A stretch of DNA of 64,000 bases from Oceanihabitans sp. IOP_32 (GTDB taxonomy: Bacteria > Bacteroidota > Bacteroidia > Flavobacteriales > Flavobacteriaceae), in contig NZ_CP040813.1 in NCBI RefSeq assembly GCF_009498295.1, positions 849,001-913,000 on the forward strand, given 5' to 3'. The notes beneath the pieces are model-generated. The model was given only the letters and a program-made list of their open reading frames with translations. It was not told the DNA's origin and searched no databases. A program made the translations under genes and the position numbers. Below are positions 18,523-28,708 of this stretch, one piece after another; position 1 is the first letter of the stretch; each line of letters opens with the position of its first letter.

Positions 18523-20670
18523 TTAGCGCTTAGTATGCGCTACTTTTTTCATGGCATAAGACATTTTTAAATCTTCCAGAACATTTAAAGCTTCTTCAAT
18601 ATACACATCTTTACTCATGCTTTCATACCATCTTTCTCGCTTTTCTTTGAGATCTGTGGTATCGCTAGTAAAAAGTTTACGCTCGTAGGCATGCGACTTA
18701 AATGTTAGGTTTGTTTTATATTCTGAAATGGCATCAAAACGTTTAGACTCCTCTTCATTTTTTTGATTAGTCGCTCTATACACTTCGTAATTTAATGGCA
18801 CGAGAGTTTCGTCAATTTTGCTTTTCATCCATTTCGCGTTTTCATCAATAAGCTTTAACTGTGCATTATTACGCATGCGTTCCTTACTTTTGCTAATGGT
18901 TTCGTTATAGTCGTAATAGGTATCTAAGACCTTATAATTGGCAGCATCAATTTCGTCCCATGGCAATGGATTCGTTTTATCCTTCTCACCCACATCAATA
19001 TAACTAAATCGTCCAGGCACAACAACATCACTCTTAACACCTTCTAACTGTACAGAGCCCCCATTAATTCTATAATACTTTTGAGTAGTTAATGCCAAAG
19101 CACCTAGATCGCCTAAAGTATTATTTCTAACGACGTTATTAAGATTCATCACATTTTGAACAGTTCCTTTGCCGTATGTTTGTTTACTACCTATAATAAT
19201 TGCGCGTTTATAGTCCTGCATGGCAGCTGCCATAATCTCTGAGGCGGATGCAGAAATCTCATTAACCAAAATAACCAAAGGACCATCCCATGTAATCGAC
19301 TTATCCTTATCTCTTAAAATTTCTTTGGACTCCCCTGTTGATCGCACTTGAACAATTGGTCCTTCTTCTATAAATAAACCAGCCATATCGACAACCGCAG
19401 GAAGTGAGCCCCCTCCGTTGCCACGTAAATCGAGCACTAGACCACCAATTCCCTCGGCTTTTAAACGCTCTATTTCTTTTTTTACATCTGCAGCGGCATT
19501 CAATCTTTTATAGTCGTTAAAGTCTAAATAAAAAGATGGTAAATTAATAACCCCAAACTTTTTATCGTTTTTTTCTACCAATGAAGATTTTGCGTAGGTT
19601 TCACCCAACTCTACAACATCTCTGGTAATAACTACATCTTTAATAGAGCCATCTATTTTTTTAATGGTTAAAGTCACTTTCGTGCCTTTTGGCCCCTTAA
19701 TTAATTTTATGGCGTCGTCTATACGCATGCCAACTATACTAACGGCTTCCTTTTCATCTTCTTGTTTTACTTTTAAAATAATATCGTCTATCTCCAATTC
19801 TTTTCCACGCCAGGCCGGACCACCAGACACTAAATATGTGATTTTAATATAATCCATACGCTTTTGAAGCCCAGCTCCAATACCTTCCAACTTCCCAGAC
19901 ATACGCTGATCGAAAACCTCTTTATTTCGAGGGGCTAAATAATAGGTATGCGGGTCGAACTCATCTACAATAGCATTAACATACACGGCAAAATAATCTT
20001 CTCGAGTTAAATCGTCTAGATTATCATTAAAATAAATATCCAAAGATTTTAGAGTCGCCTCACGAGCTTCTTTTTCAATTTCTACAGCGGTTTTCATAAC
20101 ATGTAAAGAATCTTTTTCTTTAGCTTGTATTTCTTCTTTGTAAATATCGTCGTAATTAATTAATGTAGAGTATTTAAGTTGTAATCGCCAACGCTCCTTG
20201 AGTTCCTTTCTGTTGTTAACAAAAGACAGTTTCTCAGAATCGGTATCTAAAACCTCGTCTTTAGAAAAATCAAAAGGTTGAGATAAAACTTCTTTATAAA
20301 GAGATTTGGCTTCTTGAATACGCTTCATCATACGTTCGTGCGTCACGTTAAAAAAGGTAAGATCTGAGACTTTTAGTTGGTCGTCGATAGTTAACTTATA
20401 CTTTTCAAAATCTTTATAATCTGAGGCATAAAAAAATCGCTTAAGCGGATCAATAGTTTCTATATAATCGGCAAAAAAATCAGCTGAAAATTCGTCATCA
20501 ATAGCTATAGGATCAAAATGATATTCTTTTAAAATGTTTTTAATAATATGAATTAGCATTTTATCCTTATCAGAATCATCGAATGATTTTGTTGTAAAAC
20601 TGCAGGATGCAAAAGCCAGCAACACCATTAACAATAACACCTTATAATTCCTCTTCATAATATTTTTCAT
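18523..20670 (-). CDS. prc: Carboxy-terminal processing (tail-specific) protease, S41
   Basis: 715-residue periplasmic protease with a lipobox-like signal end (LAFASC, Cys23), so probably a lipoprotein. Seen in order: an alpha-helical N-terminal region (about 30-240), a PDZ domain (about 255-345, with KLEGIGAGLQ and GPAW), and the S41 catalytic core with LDLRGNGGG near 413, the serine in SASASE (473-478) and the catalytic lysine in TYGKGTVQ (501). A C-terminal Prc-type helical domain follows. In E. coli Prc degrades or trims periplasmic and lipoprotein substrates and affects cell-wall hydrolases. A second ATG four codons downstream is an alternative start. Confidence 0.94.
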   Translation of the reverse strand: MKNIMKRNYKVLLLMVLLAFASCSFTTKSFDDSDKDKMLIHIIKNILKEYHFDPIAIDDEFSADFFADYIETIDPLKRFFYASDYKDFEKYKLTIDDQLKVSDLTFFNVTHERMMKRIQEAKSLYKEVLSQPFDFSKDEVLDTDSEKLSFVNNRKELKERWRLQLKYSTLINYDDIYKEEIQAKEKDSLHVMKTAVEIEKEAREATLKSLDIYFNDNLDDLTREDYFAVYVNAIVDEFDPHTYYLAPRNKEVFDQRMSGKLEGIGAGLQKRMDYIKITYLVSGGPAWRGKELEIDDIILKVKQEDEKEAVSIVGMRIDDAIKLIKGPKGTKVTLTIKKIDGSIKDVVITRDVVELGETYAKSSLVEKNDKKFGVINLPSFYLDFNDYKRLNAAADVKKEIERLKAEGIGGLVLDLRGNGGGSLPAVVDMAGLFIEEGPIVQVRSTGESKEILRDKDKSITWDGPLVILVNEISASASEIMAAAMQDYKRAIIIGSKQTYGKGTVQNVMNLNNVVRNNTLGDLGALALTTQKYYRINGGSVQLEGVKSDVVVPGRFSYIDVGEKDKTNPLPWDEIDAANYKVLDTYYDYNETISKSKERMRNNAQLKLIDENAKWMKSKIDETLVPLNYEVYRATNQKNEEESKRFDAISEYKTNLTFKSHAYERKLFTSDTTDLKEKRERWYESMSKDVYIEEALNVLEDLKMSYAMKKVAHTKR

Positions 20671-20911
20671 AAATCTTTATTAATCATTATTTATGCGTCG
20701 AACGACACCTTATTTAGTATTCCTTTTGAGAGACAAACTCTACTTGTAGATTTTTACGTATTTCAATTTTTATTAGACCTTAAAATCTTCGTTCGCCAAA
20801 AGCCCTACCAATTATTTTTACTAAAATAGAGAAAAAACCATGCCAATAAATACAATTGCTACTAATTTTTTGTTAAAGCAAAGAAATTACCTATTTACAG
20901 GTCATTTTTCG

Positions 20912-20919
20912 TATTTTTG
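20912..20919 (+). promoter_or_regulatory. -7 promoter element for surE
   Basis: TATTTTTG matches TAnnTTTG and lies 22 bases before the ATG at 20942. No clear TTG is seen at -33. Its position argues for the internal start used here for surE and against the upstream in-frame ATG at 20840. Confidence 0.5.
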
Positions 20920-20941
20920 GTTTCTTATTTATAATTCAAGT

Positions 20942-21718
20942 ATGTCAAAAAAACCTTTAATATTAGTAACTAACGACGATGGCATAAATGCGCCGGGTAT
21001 TAGAATGCTAATTGAAGTCATGAAAACCATTGGAGAGGTTGTCGTAGTAGCTCCCGATGGTCCCCAAAGCGGAATGGGTCATGCCATTACAATTAACTCG
21101 ACACTATACGCCAGAAAAATTAAATCGGAAAACCAAACGCACTTAGAGTACAGCTGCTCTGGAACTCCTGCAGACTGTGTTAAACTGGGTATAAGAGAAC
21201 TATTAACTAGAAAACCAGATTTGTGTGTATCTGGTATTAACCATGGCTCAAACTCATCGATAAATGTAATTTATTCGGGCACTATGAGTGCTGCCATTGA
21301 GGCGGGTATCGAGGGTATTCCGGCCATAGGTTTTTCGCTATTAGATTATACTTGGAAGGCTAATTTTGACGCCTGTAAATCGTTTGTAAAAACCATTACC
21401 GAAAAAGCGCTAAAACACGGTATACCAAAAGATGTGGTTTTAAATGTAAACATCCCTAATGTTCCAGAGGAAGCTATAAAAGGAATAAAAGTTTGCCGCC
21501 AAGCACGAGCTAATTGGGTGGAAGCTTTCGATAAAAGACAAAACCCTCAAGGTCGCGATTATTATTGGCTTTCGGGTAAATTTGTTAATTTAGATCACGG
21601 AGAAGATACCGATGAGTGGGCCTTGGAACAGAATTACGTGTCTGTGGTTCCCACGCAATTTGATTTAACCGCACACAAACACATCAAATCAATAAACAAT
21701 TGGAATTTAAATGATTAA
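20942..21718 (+). CDS. surE: 5'/3'-nucleotidase SurE
   Basis: Cytoplasmic metal-dependent nucleotidase of 258 residues that removes phosphate from nucleoside monophosphates. Seen: N-terminal MSKKPLILVTNDDGINAPG with the paired metal-binding aspartates DD, then SGINHGSNSS near 106 and YSGTMSAAIEAG near 119, which are SurE signatures. The frame continues upstream to 20840, but those 34 extra residues are hydrophobic, unlike the family, and a promoter element lies between, so I start at 20942. The next gene overlaps the end by 8 bases. Confidence 0.94.
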   Translation: MSKKPLILVTNDDGINAPGIRMLIEVMKTIGEVVVVAPDGPQSGMGHAITINSTLYARKIKSENQTHLEYSCSGTPADCVKLGIRELLTRKPDLCVSGINHGSNSSINVIYSGTMSAAIEAGIEGIPAIGFSLLDYTWKANFDACKSFVKTITEKALKHGIPKDVVLNVNIPNVPEEAIKGIKVCRQARANWVEAFDKRQNPQGRDYYWLSGKFVNLDHGEDTDEWALEQNYVSVVPTQFDLTAHKHIKSINNWNLND

Positions 21719-21995
21719 AAAAGAAGTCGCAACAGGCGTATTGGTAGGTTTAATAGCAAATAGTATCGGTCTTTTTTTAGCTGCAAAGCTTTTGGGTGGT
21801 GGCGAAAGTTTTACTACCACTCTAAAAAACGCACATACTGAAGGTGTATTGGGTAAATTGTTGAGCCTAGGGGCTATTTTAAATTTAGTTGTTTTTTTTA
21901 TTTTTATAAAAAAGAGACAGGACTACAGAGCTCGCGGGGTGTTATTGGTAACTGTTCTTGTGGCTGTTTTAACACTAATTTTTAAAATAATTTAA
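21711..21995 (+). CDS. Small membrane protein of unknown function
   Basis: 94 residues; I do not recognise a family. Seen: three hydrophobic segments (about residues 7-27, 48-68 and 73-93) and a short loop with GGGESFTTTLKNAHTEG between the first two. The start overlaps the surE stop by 8 bases, so it is probably translated from the same message. lpxB follows after 82 bases. The context suggests an envelope role, but nothing in the sequence gives a function. Confidence 0.8.
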   Translation: MIKKEVATGVLVGLIANSIGLFLAAKLLGGGESFTTTLKNAHTEGVLGKLLSLGAILNLVVFFIFIKKRQDYRARGVLLVTVLVAVLTLIFKII

Positions 21996-22077
21996 TATGC
22001 TTTTATAACCGAGATCAGGTTCGGGTTTAAAAATAGATAAACAGGTTTAAAACTGTTTTTGAAATGACATTATAACA

Positions 22078-23193
22078 ATGAAATACTATATAATTGCTGG
22101 CGAAGCATCGGGTGATTTACATGCATCGAACTTAATGAAAGCTTTACAAAAGGAAGATGTTAATGCCAATTTTAGGTTTTGGGGTGGCGATCTTATGCAA
22201 AGCGTAGGGGGAACTTTGGTGAAACATTATAAGGAGCGCGCCTTTATGGGGTTTATTGAAGTTATTTTAAACCTTAATAAAATATTTAAAGATCTCGCGT
22301 TTTGCAAGCAAGACATCGAAGCTTTTAATCCAGACGTTATAATTTTTATAGACAATTCTGGATTTAATTTGCGTATTGCAAAATGGGCAAAACAAAAAGG
22401 ATTTAGAACAAATTATTATATCTCTCCGCAGGTTTGGGCATCGCGTGCAAAACGAGTTCATAACATTAAAAGGGATATTGACGCTATGTATGTTATTTTA
22501 CCTTTTGAAAAAGACTTCTATAAAGATAACTTTAATTACGATGTTACCTTTGTGGGGCATCCTTTAATTGATGCTATTGCAGATAGAACTCAAATTGAAG
22601 AGGCAGAATTTCGAGCTATGCACCAATTAAATAACAAGCCTATAATTGCACTGTTACCAGGCAGTCGAAAACAAGAAATCACAAAAATGCTTTCGGTAAT
22701 GCTTAGTTTAGTTCATGACTTTAAAGACTACCAATTTGTAATTGCAGGGGCACCTAGTCAAGATTATGAGTTTTATAAACCCTTTATTAAAAACGCTAAT
22801 ATTAGCTTTGTAGAAAATAAAACCTACGACTTGTTAAGTGTATCTACTGCAGCCTTAGTCACCTCTGGAACAGCCACTTTAGAAACGGCATTATTTAAAG
22901 TACCCCAAGTAGTATGTTATAAAAGTAGTGCTATCTCTTACGAAATCGCTAAACGTATTATAACTTTAAAATATATTTCTTTAGTTAATTTGATTATGAA
23001 CAAGGAAGTTGTTAAAGAGCTTATTCAAAAAGATTTCAATAAAAATCGTTTAAAAGAAGAATTAGATTTAATATTAAACTCCGAAAAACGCGATCAATTA
23101 TTTTTAGATTATTACGATTTAGAAAAAAAACTTGGTGGTAAAGGCGCTAGTGAAAAAACAGCCAAATTAATATACGAATCTATTAAGTCTTAA
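22078..23193 (+). CDS. lpxB: Lipid-A-disaccharide synthase
   Basis: GT19 glycosyltransferase at the inner membrane; it condenses lipid X with UDP-2,3-diacylglucosamine in lipid A biosynthesis. Seen: the N-terminal signature IIAGEASGDLHASNLM, the segment YISPQVWASRAKR near 117, LPGSRKQEI near 195 and SGTATLETAL near 263. Length 371 is usual. It shows that this organism makes lipopolysaccharide, in line with lptC further downstream. The next gene begins one base after the stop. Confidence 0.96.
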   Translation: MKYYIIAGEASGDLHASNLMKALQKEDVNANFRFWGGDLMQSVGGTLVKHYKERAFMGFIEVILNLNKIFKDLAFCKQDIEAFNPDVIIFIDNSGFNLRIAKWAKQKGFRTNYYISPQVWASRAKRVHNIKRDIDAMYVILPFEKDFYKDNFNYDVTFVGHPLIDAIADRTQIEEAEFRAMHQLNNKPIIALLPGSRKQEITKMLSVMLSLVHDFKDYQFVIAGAPSQDYEFYKPFIKNANISFVENKTYDLLSVSTAALVTSGTATLETALFKVPQVVCYKSSAISYEIAKRIITLKYISLVNLIMNKEVVKELIQKDFNKNRLKEELDLILNSEKRDQLFLDYYDLEKKLGGKGASEKTAKLIYESIKS

Positions 23194-23194
23194 T

Positions 23195-23731
23195 ATGAAA
23201 AAACTCCTTTTTATACTCCTATTATTTGCTTGTTTTAGTAGTTGTAAATCTTCCAAATCAAGTAGTAGAAGAGAACATGTTGTTATTAAAAAACAAAAAG
23301 CTGAAGTCAAAACAAACCATTCTAAAAAAACCAAGGGCAACACCCTTTATAAAGCTGAGGATATCGTTAATTATGCTAAGAAATTCGAAGGGGTACGTTA
23401 TAGATATGGGGGTACGACAAGAAAAGGTATGGATTGTTCTGGATTGATTAATACTGCTTTTAAAAGCGAAGGAATTTCACTTCCTAGAACCACCAAAGAC
23501 TTGGCGATTACTGGAGATTGGATAGACCTCAAGCAAGTAAAAAAAGGTGATTTACTTTTTTTTGCGACTAGAAAAAATAGCAGAAAAGTAAACCATATTG
23601 GTATCGTAACGTATTCGCAAGTAGGTCGGGTTGAGTTTATTCATGCCTCAACAAGTAAAGGTGTTATTATTTCAGATTTATCTGAGCGCTATTGGTATTT
23701 TGCTTTTGTACAAGCCCGACGCGTGCTTTAA
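23195..23731 (+). CDS. NlpC/P60 family lipoprotein
   Basis: 178-residue predicted lipoprotein with a hydrophobic leader ending in a lipobox (FSSC, Cys17) and a Lys/Ser-rich linker to about residue 45. Seen: an NlpC/P60 domain with the catalytic cysteine in KGMDCSGLI near 80 and the histidine in VNHIGIVTY near 132. It is a minimal, single-domain relative of the SH3-containing protein at 17212-18417. It probably cleaves peptidoglycan stem peptides. It lies directly after lpxB, spaced by a single base. Confidence 0.9.
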   Translation: MKKLLFILLLFACFSSCKSSKSSSRREHVVIKKQKAEVKTNHSKKTKGNTLYKAEDIVNYAKKFEGVRYRYGGTTRKGMDCSGLINTAFKSEGISLPRTTKDLAITGDWIDLKQVKKGDLLFFATRKNSRKVNHIGIVTYSQVGRVEFIHASTSKGVIISDLSERYWYFAFVQARRVL

Positions 23732-23881
23732 CAGGATATAGAATGAACAACTACTATAAATTATAGTAACTTTAATTTACAAATTACACTTGAATGTGTT
23801 TATCATACAAACAAGTTAACTAAGCCTAAATATAATGTACAACATTTTTTGTACGTTATTTTTTTTAGTAAATTTAGGGGT

Positions 23882-25921
23882 ATGAAGTTGCTGAATTTCA
23901 CCATTATTAAATTTACAGGCTTTCTTATAATAGGAATTGTAATCTCTTATTTTTACTCTCCACCTTATCTTTTATCTCTATCTATAACAGCGATACTTCT
24001 TGTTCTACTTGTGATTCTTTTTTTGCTGGCAAGAAACAGATTTACCCAAACCATTTGGTTTGGTGTTATGGCTTATCTGTTAATGTTGTTTATTGGTATA
24101 TTATCCGTCACTTTCCACAATCAAAAAAACTTTCCAGATCATTATTCTAAACTACTTTCTAATAAGGAAGAACCAACCAAAAACGTTGTTTTTAGAATAA
24201 GAGAAGTTTTAAAACCTGGAACCTATAACGACAAATATATTATCGACATCTTAGAGGTTAATAACGAAGTAGTCTCGGGTAAATCCTTATTAAATATTAA
24301 AAAAGATTCCGTAGCAGCGGCTTTAAAAGTAGATGAGATTATACTAAGTAATTTCCCATTCGAGACTCTTAAAGCGCCTTTAAACCCGCATCAATTTAAT
24401 TATAAAAAATATCTTGAGAAGCAATACATCTACCATCAAGTATTCGCTGAAAATAAATATTTAGTTAAGATAAGTTCACACAGCCATACTTTTTTTGGAT
24501 TTGCAAATAACGTTAGAGAACACATTAATCTAAAATTAAAAAATTATCCATTTTCTAAAGAAGAACTCGCTGTTATAAATGCCTTGCTCCTAGGGCAAAG
24601 ACAAGATATTAGTAGCGAAGTTTACAACAACTATATAAATGCTGGTGCCGTACACATTCTAGCGGTTTCTGGCTTACATGTGGGTATTGTTTTAATTATT
24701 TTAAGTGTTATCCTTAAACCCCTTAATCGGTTTAAACACGGCAAGTTGCTAAAAACAATTTTAATGGTTAGCTGCTTATGGAGTTTTGCTTTAATTGCCG
24801 GACTATCGGCATCGGTAACCCGAGCAGTAACGATGTTCAGTATCGTTGCAATAGCTATGAATCTAAAAAGACCTACCAATATTTACAATACTTTAGCCAT
24901 ATCCATATTTGCAATTTTACTCTTTAAACCTTTATTTCTTTTCGATGTGGGTTTTCAATTAAGTTACTTGGCTGTTTTTTCAATTGTGGCCATAGATCCA
25001 AGACTATATGAATTATGGAAACCTAAAAATTGGCTTTTAGACAAATACTGGCATACTTTAACGGTAACCCTTTCTGCGCAACTTGGTATTATACCCATTA
25101 GCTTATACTATTTTAATCAATTTCCAAGTTTGTTTTTTTTATCGAATTTAGTAATTATTCCCGTTTTAGGAATTGTTTTAGGATTGGGTATACTTGTTAT
25201 TTTATTGGCAACAACAAACCTACTCCCCCATATATTAGCCGAAATTTATGGTGTTATAATTAGCAGTATGAATGTTTTTGTGAGTTGGGTTTCAAAACAA
25301 GAATGGTTTATTTTAAAAGATATTGCTTTTAATCTATTGTATGTTTTAGCGTCTTATCTCATAATTTTTAGCTTCGTTAGGTTTATAACACACAAAAATT
25401 TTACCCAATTAAAATTTTTGTTAGTCACTATTTTAATTTTTCAATTTATTGTTATGTACACCACTTATATTAAGCTAACAAATACTTTTATTATATTCCA
25501 TAAGCACAAATTTAGCATACTAGGAAATCTTACTAAAAATAATTTTGTTTTTGCTCATGATTGTGATAGTGTAACCTTATCTAAAACCAAAATAATAAGA
25601 GATTACACACTTAGCAATCATATAAAAAACCTAAGTAAAGAGCCCTTGCAGCCAGTCTATTTTTTAAATGATAAAACCGTATTAATAATTGACAGCCTGG
25701 GTGTTTATAATATAAAAACGATGCAACCCGATTATGTTGTGTTACGACAGTCACCAAAAATTAACTTGAACCGACTGATTGATTCGATTCGTCCAAAACA
25801 CATTATTGCAGACGGTAGTAATTACAACTCTTATATAGAAAAATGGGAGTCCATTTGCTTAAAACGAAAACTCCCCTTTCACCATACAGGTAAAAAGGGA
25901 GCTTATACTATAAATTACTAA
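23882..25921 (+). CDS. comEC: ComEC/Rec2 family DNA-uptake membrane protein
   Basis: Polytopic membrane protein of about 679 residues that in competent bacteria forms the channel for single-stranded DNA. Seen: N-terminal hydrophobic helices, a soluble OB-like domain (about residues 85-200), then the Competence domain beginning with LLLGQRQDIS and containing HILAVSGLHVGIVL, with six or more helices. The C-terminal soluble part (about 150 residues) is too short for a full metallo-beta-lactamase domain, as in many Flavobacteriaceae. The frame can be opened 11 codons earlier only by a TTG; I chose the ATG at 23882. Confidence 0.9.
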   Translation: MKLLNFTIIKFTGFLIIGIVISYFYSPPYLLSLSITAILLVLLVILFLLARNRFTQTIWFGVMAYLLMLFIGILSVTFHNQKNFPDHYSKLLSNKEEPTKNVVFRIREVLKPGTYNDKYIIDILEVNNEVVSGKSLLNIKKDSVAAALKVDEIILSNFPFETLKAPLNPHQFNYKKYLEKQYIYHQVFAENKYLVKISSHSHTFFGFANNVREHINLKLKNYPFSKEELAVINALLLGQRQDISSEVYNNYINAGAVHILAVSGLHVGIVLIILSVILKPLNRFKHGKLLKTILMVSCLWSFALIAGLSASVTRAVTMFSIVAIAMNLKRPTNIYNTLAISIFAILLFKPLFLFDVGFQLSYLAVFSIVAIDPRLYELWKPKNWLLDKYWHTLTVTLSAQLGIIPISLYYFNQFPSLFFLSNLVIIPVLGIVLGLGILVILLATTNLLPHILAEIYGVIISSMNVFVSWVSKQEWFILKDIAFNLLYVLASYLIIFSFVRFITHKNFTQLKFLLVTILIFQFIVMYTTYIKLTNTFIIFHKHKFSILGNLTKNNFVFAHDCDSVTLSKTKIIRDYTLSNHIKNLSKEPLQPVYFLNDKTVLIIDSLGVYNIKTMQPDYVVLRQSPKINLNRLIDSIRPKHIIADGSNYNSYIEKWESICLKRKLPFHHTGKKGAYTINY

Positions 25922-25938
25922 CTTATTTTTGTATTCTA

Positions 25939-26488
25939 TTAACCTTTAAACTCGGGTTTAAAAGCTTTGTAATAGGCATTAAATTGTTCTTGAGTTTTTA
26001 AATTTTTATGGTCGTCATTACCAAACATTTTTAAATACAGCTCCAGTTGCGTTGGTGTTTGATACCCTTTTAAAGGAAACATTAAATCTCCTTTTTCGTC
26101 AATAAAAACAATCGTAGGATACGCGGTAATCTGAAAATACTGGGCTAACTGGTGCGCCGAATTACGTCGGTTTGCATTCGCTGGATTGTAATTGGGGTTT
26201 GAAAACGTGTTTTGTTTATAAGTAACGCTTTCGTTACCCTCCCCATTAAACTTAACAGCATAATAGTTTTTGTTCACATAATCGGCCACATCTTTATTTT
26301 GAAACGTGTTTTTTATCTAACATTTTGCAAGGACCACACCAATTGGTATAAACGTCCATCATAATCTTTTTGGGTGTTTTCTTTTGTAGCTCTAAGGCTT
26401 CTTCAAAAGTGACCCAATTAATCTTTTGAGCATACGTATTTGCACTAATAAGAGCAAAAGTTAATAGTAAATATATTGTTTTTTTCAT
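25939..26488 (-). CDS. Secreted thioredoxin-like protein, frameshifted
   Basis: Two frames together encode one thioredoxin-fold protein of about 182 residues. The N-terminal part (from ATG 26488) has a signal peptide ending near ANTYAQ and the redox motif WCGPCKM. It then runs out of frame in a six-adenine run (26309-26314). The other frame continues KNTFQNKDVADYVNKNYYAV and includes the cis-proline region TAYPTIVF. Removing one A restores a continuous gene. Either the sequence has an indel error or the gene is a recent pseudogene. The ATG at 26488 is preferred over an upstream start because of the signal peptide. An oxidoreductase role in the periplasm is inferred. Confidence 0.8.
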
Positions 26489-26522
26489 AAATAAATAGTT
26501 TATAAAATATACTTCGAACTTA

Positions 26523-26550
26523 CAAAAAAAGCTCCTAAAGAGGAGCTTTT
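26523..26550 (-). terminator. Hairpin terminator between the thioredoxin-like gene and the POT genes
   Basis: AAAGCTCCT and AGGAGCTTT form a nine-base stem with a short loop. On the minus strand it is followed by a run of seven T. It lies just after the end of the POT transporter gene (stop at 26576) and ends the peptide-uptake operon. Confidence 0.75.
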
Positions 26551-26575
26551 CGATGTATTTTAACACTTTTTTTGA

Positions 26576-28657
26576 TTACCGCACACCGTGCATTAATCGC
26601 TTCATTAAGGGATTAAGCACCGTAATTAACAATCCAGCTGCCATAGGTATTATGGTGAAAATCAAGAAAAAAGTAGATAAGTTATATTCTTCCTGAATTT
26701 GCTCTACCATACCTCCCATAGAAGCAGCTACTTTGTTACCAATTGCAATAGCTAAATACCACATACCAAACATTAAGGCAATCATTCTTGCTGGAACCAA
26801 TTTACTTACATAAGACAAACCTACAGGTGATAAACAGAGTTCACCAATGGTATGAAAAAGATAAGCTAAAATAAGCCACACCATACTAACCCGCACAACA
26901 CCAGGGCCAGCACCTTGAGGTATAAAACTAGAACCATAGGCTAATACAGCAAATCCAACACCCATAATAAAAAGGCCTAAACCGTATTTTAGAGCGGCTG
27001 AAGGATTGTATTTACTTTCCCACCATTTGGAGAAAAACGAAGCAAAAGCAATAATAAAGAAAGAATTCAAAATACTAAACCAAGACACTGTAATTTCGAC
27101 CTGATTCTCTTTCGCTCTCACCACTTCACCCATTATTAATTGAGATTTCAATCCCGCTTCTGCATAATCTGACACTAATTTTTCCCGCTTCTCATCATCT
27201 AGGTATCGGTACTTGCCCAACTCTAGATGAGCTCCAACAGCTTGACCCGCTTTTAACTCATTATTTGAAGAGATGGTTAATACCTGTGTTTCGGTAGTTT
27301 CACCAGCTTTTAAAGGACGAGCTTCAGTAATAGGCTCATAAACAACAGAGGTTTCACCATCTACAACTTGTTCGATTTTTACAGCTTGGTATTCGACCTC
27401 GTAAGCTTTTGTAGAAAAATCTTGAGCAAGCATCCAAACCACTATACCCCAAACTAAAGCAAAACAAACTGCCAACACCACATTACTTCCTGGTATTTTA
27501 CCAAATGTTTTCTTGTTTAATAAATACAGTACCCAAGTAATAATCATTAGTGGTATTACGGTTAGTAAGGTATTTACAATATTAAATATTAAAGCAGCAT
27601 TACCGGTTAAAACTCTATCGGTATAATCTCGAGCAAAAATAACCATAGAAGTTGCTGCCTGTTCAAACGGAATAAAGAACAGTACGGTAAAAAAGGCAAA
27701 TATAATTACGGCAATCATTTTGTCTCTTACAATTTTCTCATAACGCACTATACGCCCAATTACTAGGAAAAGAAAAAGAGCTACACCTATTAAAGTAATC
27801 ACTATAGGTCCTGAAAGCACATCTTTAGAAAACAAGAATTCTGCAGGCAATAGGTTGATTCCGCCAATCTTAGACACCGGATCGTTAATTAAATACAGAA
27901 AGCCAATAATTGAGGTCACAATAATAAGAATCTTATCTAAACCAGTGAATTTATTCTCCTTGTAGTCTTTAACAGCTGCCGCTTTTTCTTCTTTGGTCTG
28001 TTTTACAGGAGGTGCACCAATTTTACCAAACAAAGGTTTGGCGAGTAAGAATTGAAGGGTTCCAAACAACATAAAAACACCTGCTAAACCAAAACCCCAA
28101 GACCAACCTACACGTTCGGCTAGGTAACCGCAAAGCATCATACCAAAGAAAGCACCCGCATTAACACCCATGTAAAATATGGTGTAAGCCCCATCTTTTT
28201 TCTCTGGAAGGTAGGTGTACATTTCAGAAATTATAGAGGTGATATTCGGCTTAAAAAATCCGGTTCCAATAACCAGAAGTGCCAAGCCTAAATAAAGGGA
28301 AAATTCGGTCTCTAAGGCCATGGAGGCGTGACCGAGTGTCATAATTACACAGCCAATTAAAACGGCCCAACGGTACCCGGTAAATTTATCGGCGATAACA
28401 CCACCTAGAATTGGGGTTAAATACAGTAATCCCGCATAAGTTCCAAAAAGTGCTCCCGCATTTTCTGCGGTCCACTCCCATCCTGGATTACTGCCAATTA
28501 CAGCCATGGTTAGGAAATTAATCAACAAAACGCGCATACCGTAAAATGAAAATCGCTCCCACATTTCTGTAAAAAACAGAACAAATAGTCCTGCTGGATG
28601 CCCTAACACTTTACTGTTAAAAAACTCATCGTGTTGAGATGTATCTACTGTTGCCAT
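26576..28657 (-). CDS. POT/PTR family proton-dependent oligopeptide transporter
   Basis: 693-residue inner-membrane symporter of the major facilitator superfamily that takes up di- and tripeptides with protons. Seen: the N-terminal motif FFTEMWERFSFYGMR, which holds the ExxER proton-coupling element, the PTR2 motif region around FYMGVNAGAF near 166, and at least twelve transmembrane helices. A hydrophilic insert of about 100 residues (about 425-525) interrupts the C-terminal half, typical of long Bacteroidota members. It is third in the operon, 51 bases after the paralogue. Confidence 0.93.
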   Translation of the reverse strand: MATVDTSQHDEFFNSKVLGHPAGLFVLFFTEMWERFSFYGMRVLLINFLTMAVIGSNPGWEWTAENAGALFGTYAGLLYLTPILGGVIADKFTGYRWAVLIGCVIMTLGHASMALETEFSLYLGLALLVIGTGFFKPNITSIISEMYTYLPEKKDGAYTIFYMGVNAGAFFGMMLCGYLAERVGWSWGFGLAGVFMLFGTLQFLLAKPLFGKIGAPPVKQTKEEKAAAVKDYKENKFTGLDKILIIVTSIIGFLYLINDPVSKIGGINLLPAEFLFSKDVLSGPIVITLIGVALFLFLVIGRIVRYEKIVRDKMIAVIIFAFFTVLFFIPFEQAATSMVIFARDYTDRVLTGNAALIFNIVNTLLTVIPLMIITWVLYLLNKKTFGKIPGSNVVLAVCFALVWGIVVWMLAQDFSTKAYEVEYQAVKIEQVVDGETSVVYEPITEARPLKAGETTETQVLTISSNNELKAGQAVGAHLELGKYRYLDDEKREKLVSDYAEAGLKSQLIMGEVVRAKENQVEITVSWFSILNSFFIIAFASFFSKWWESKYNPSAALKYGLGLFIMGVGFAVLAYGSSFIPQGAGPGVVRVSMVWLILAYLFHTIGELCLSPVGLSYVSKLVPARMIALMFGMWYLAIAIGNKVAASMGGMVEQIQEEYNLSTFFLIFTIIPMAAGLLITVLNPLMKRLMHGVR

Positions 28658-28708
28658 AATTGATTGAATATTTGTTTAAAAAGAATACGTTTTAGTTAAT
28701 ATTATATT

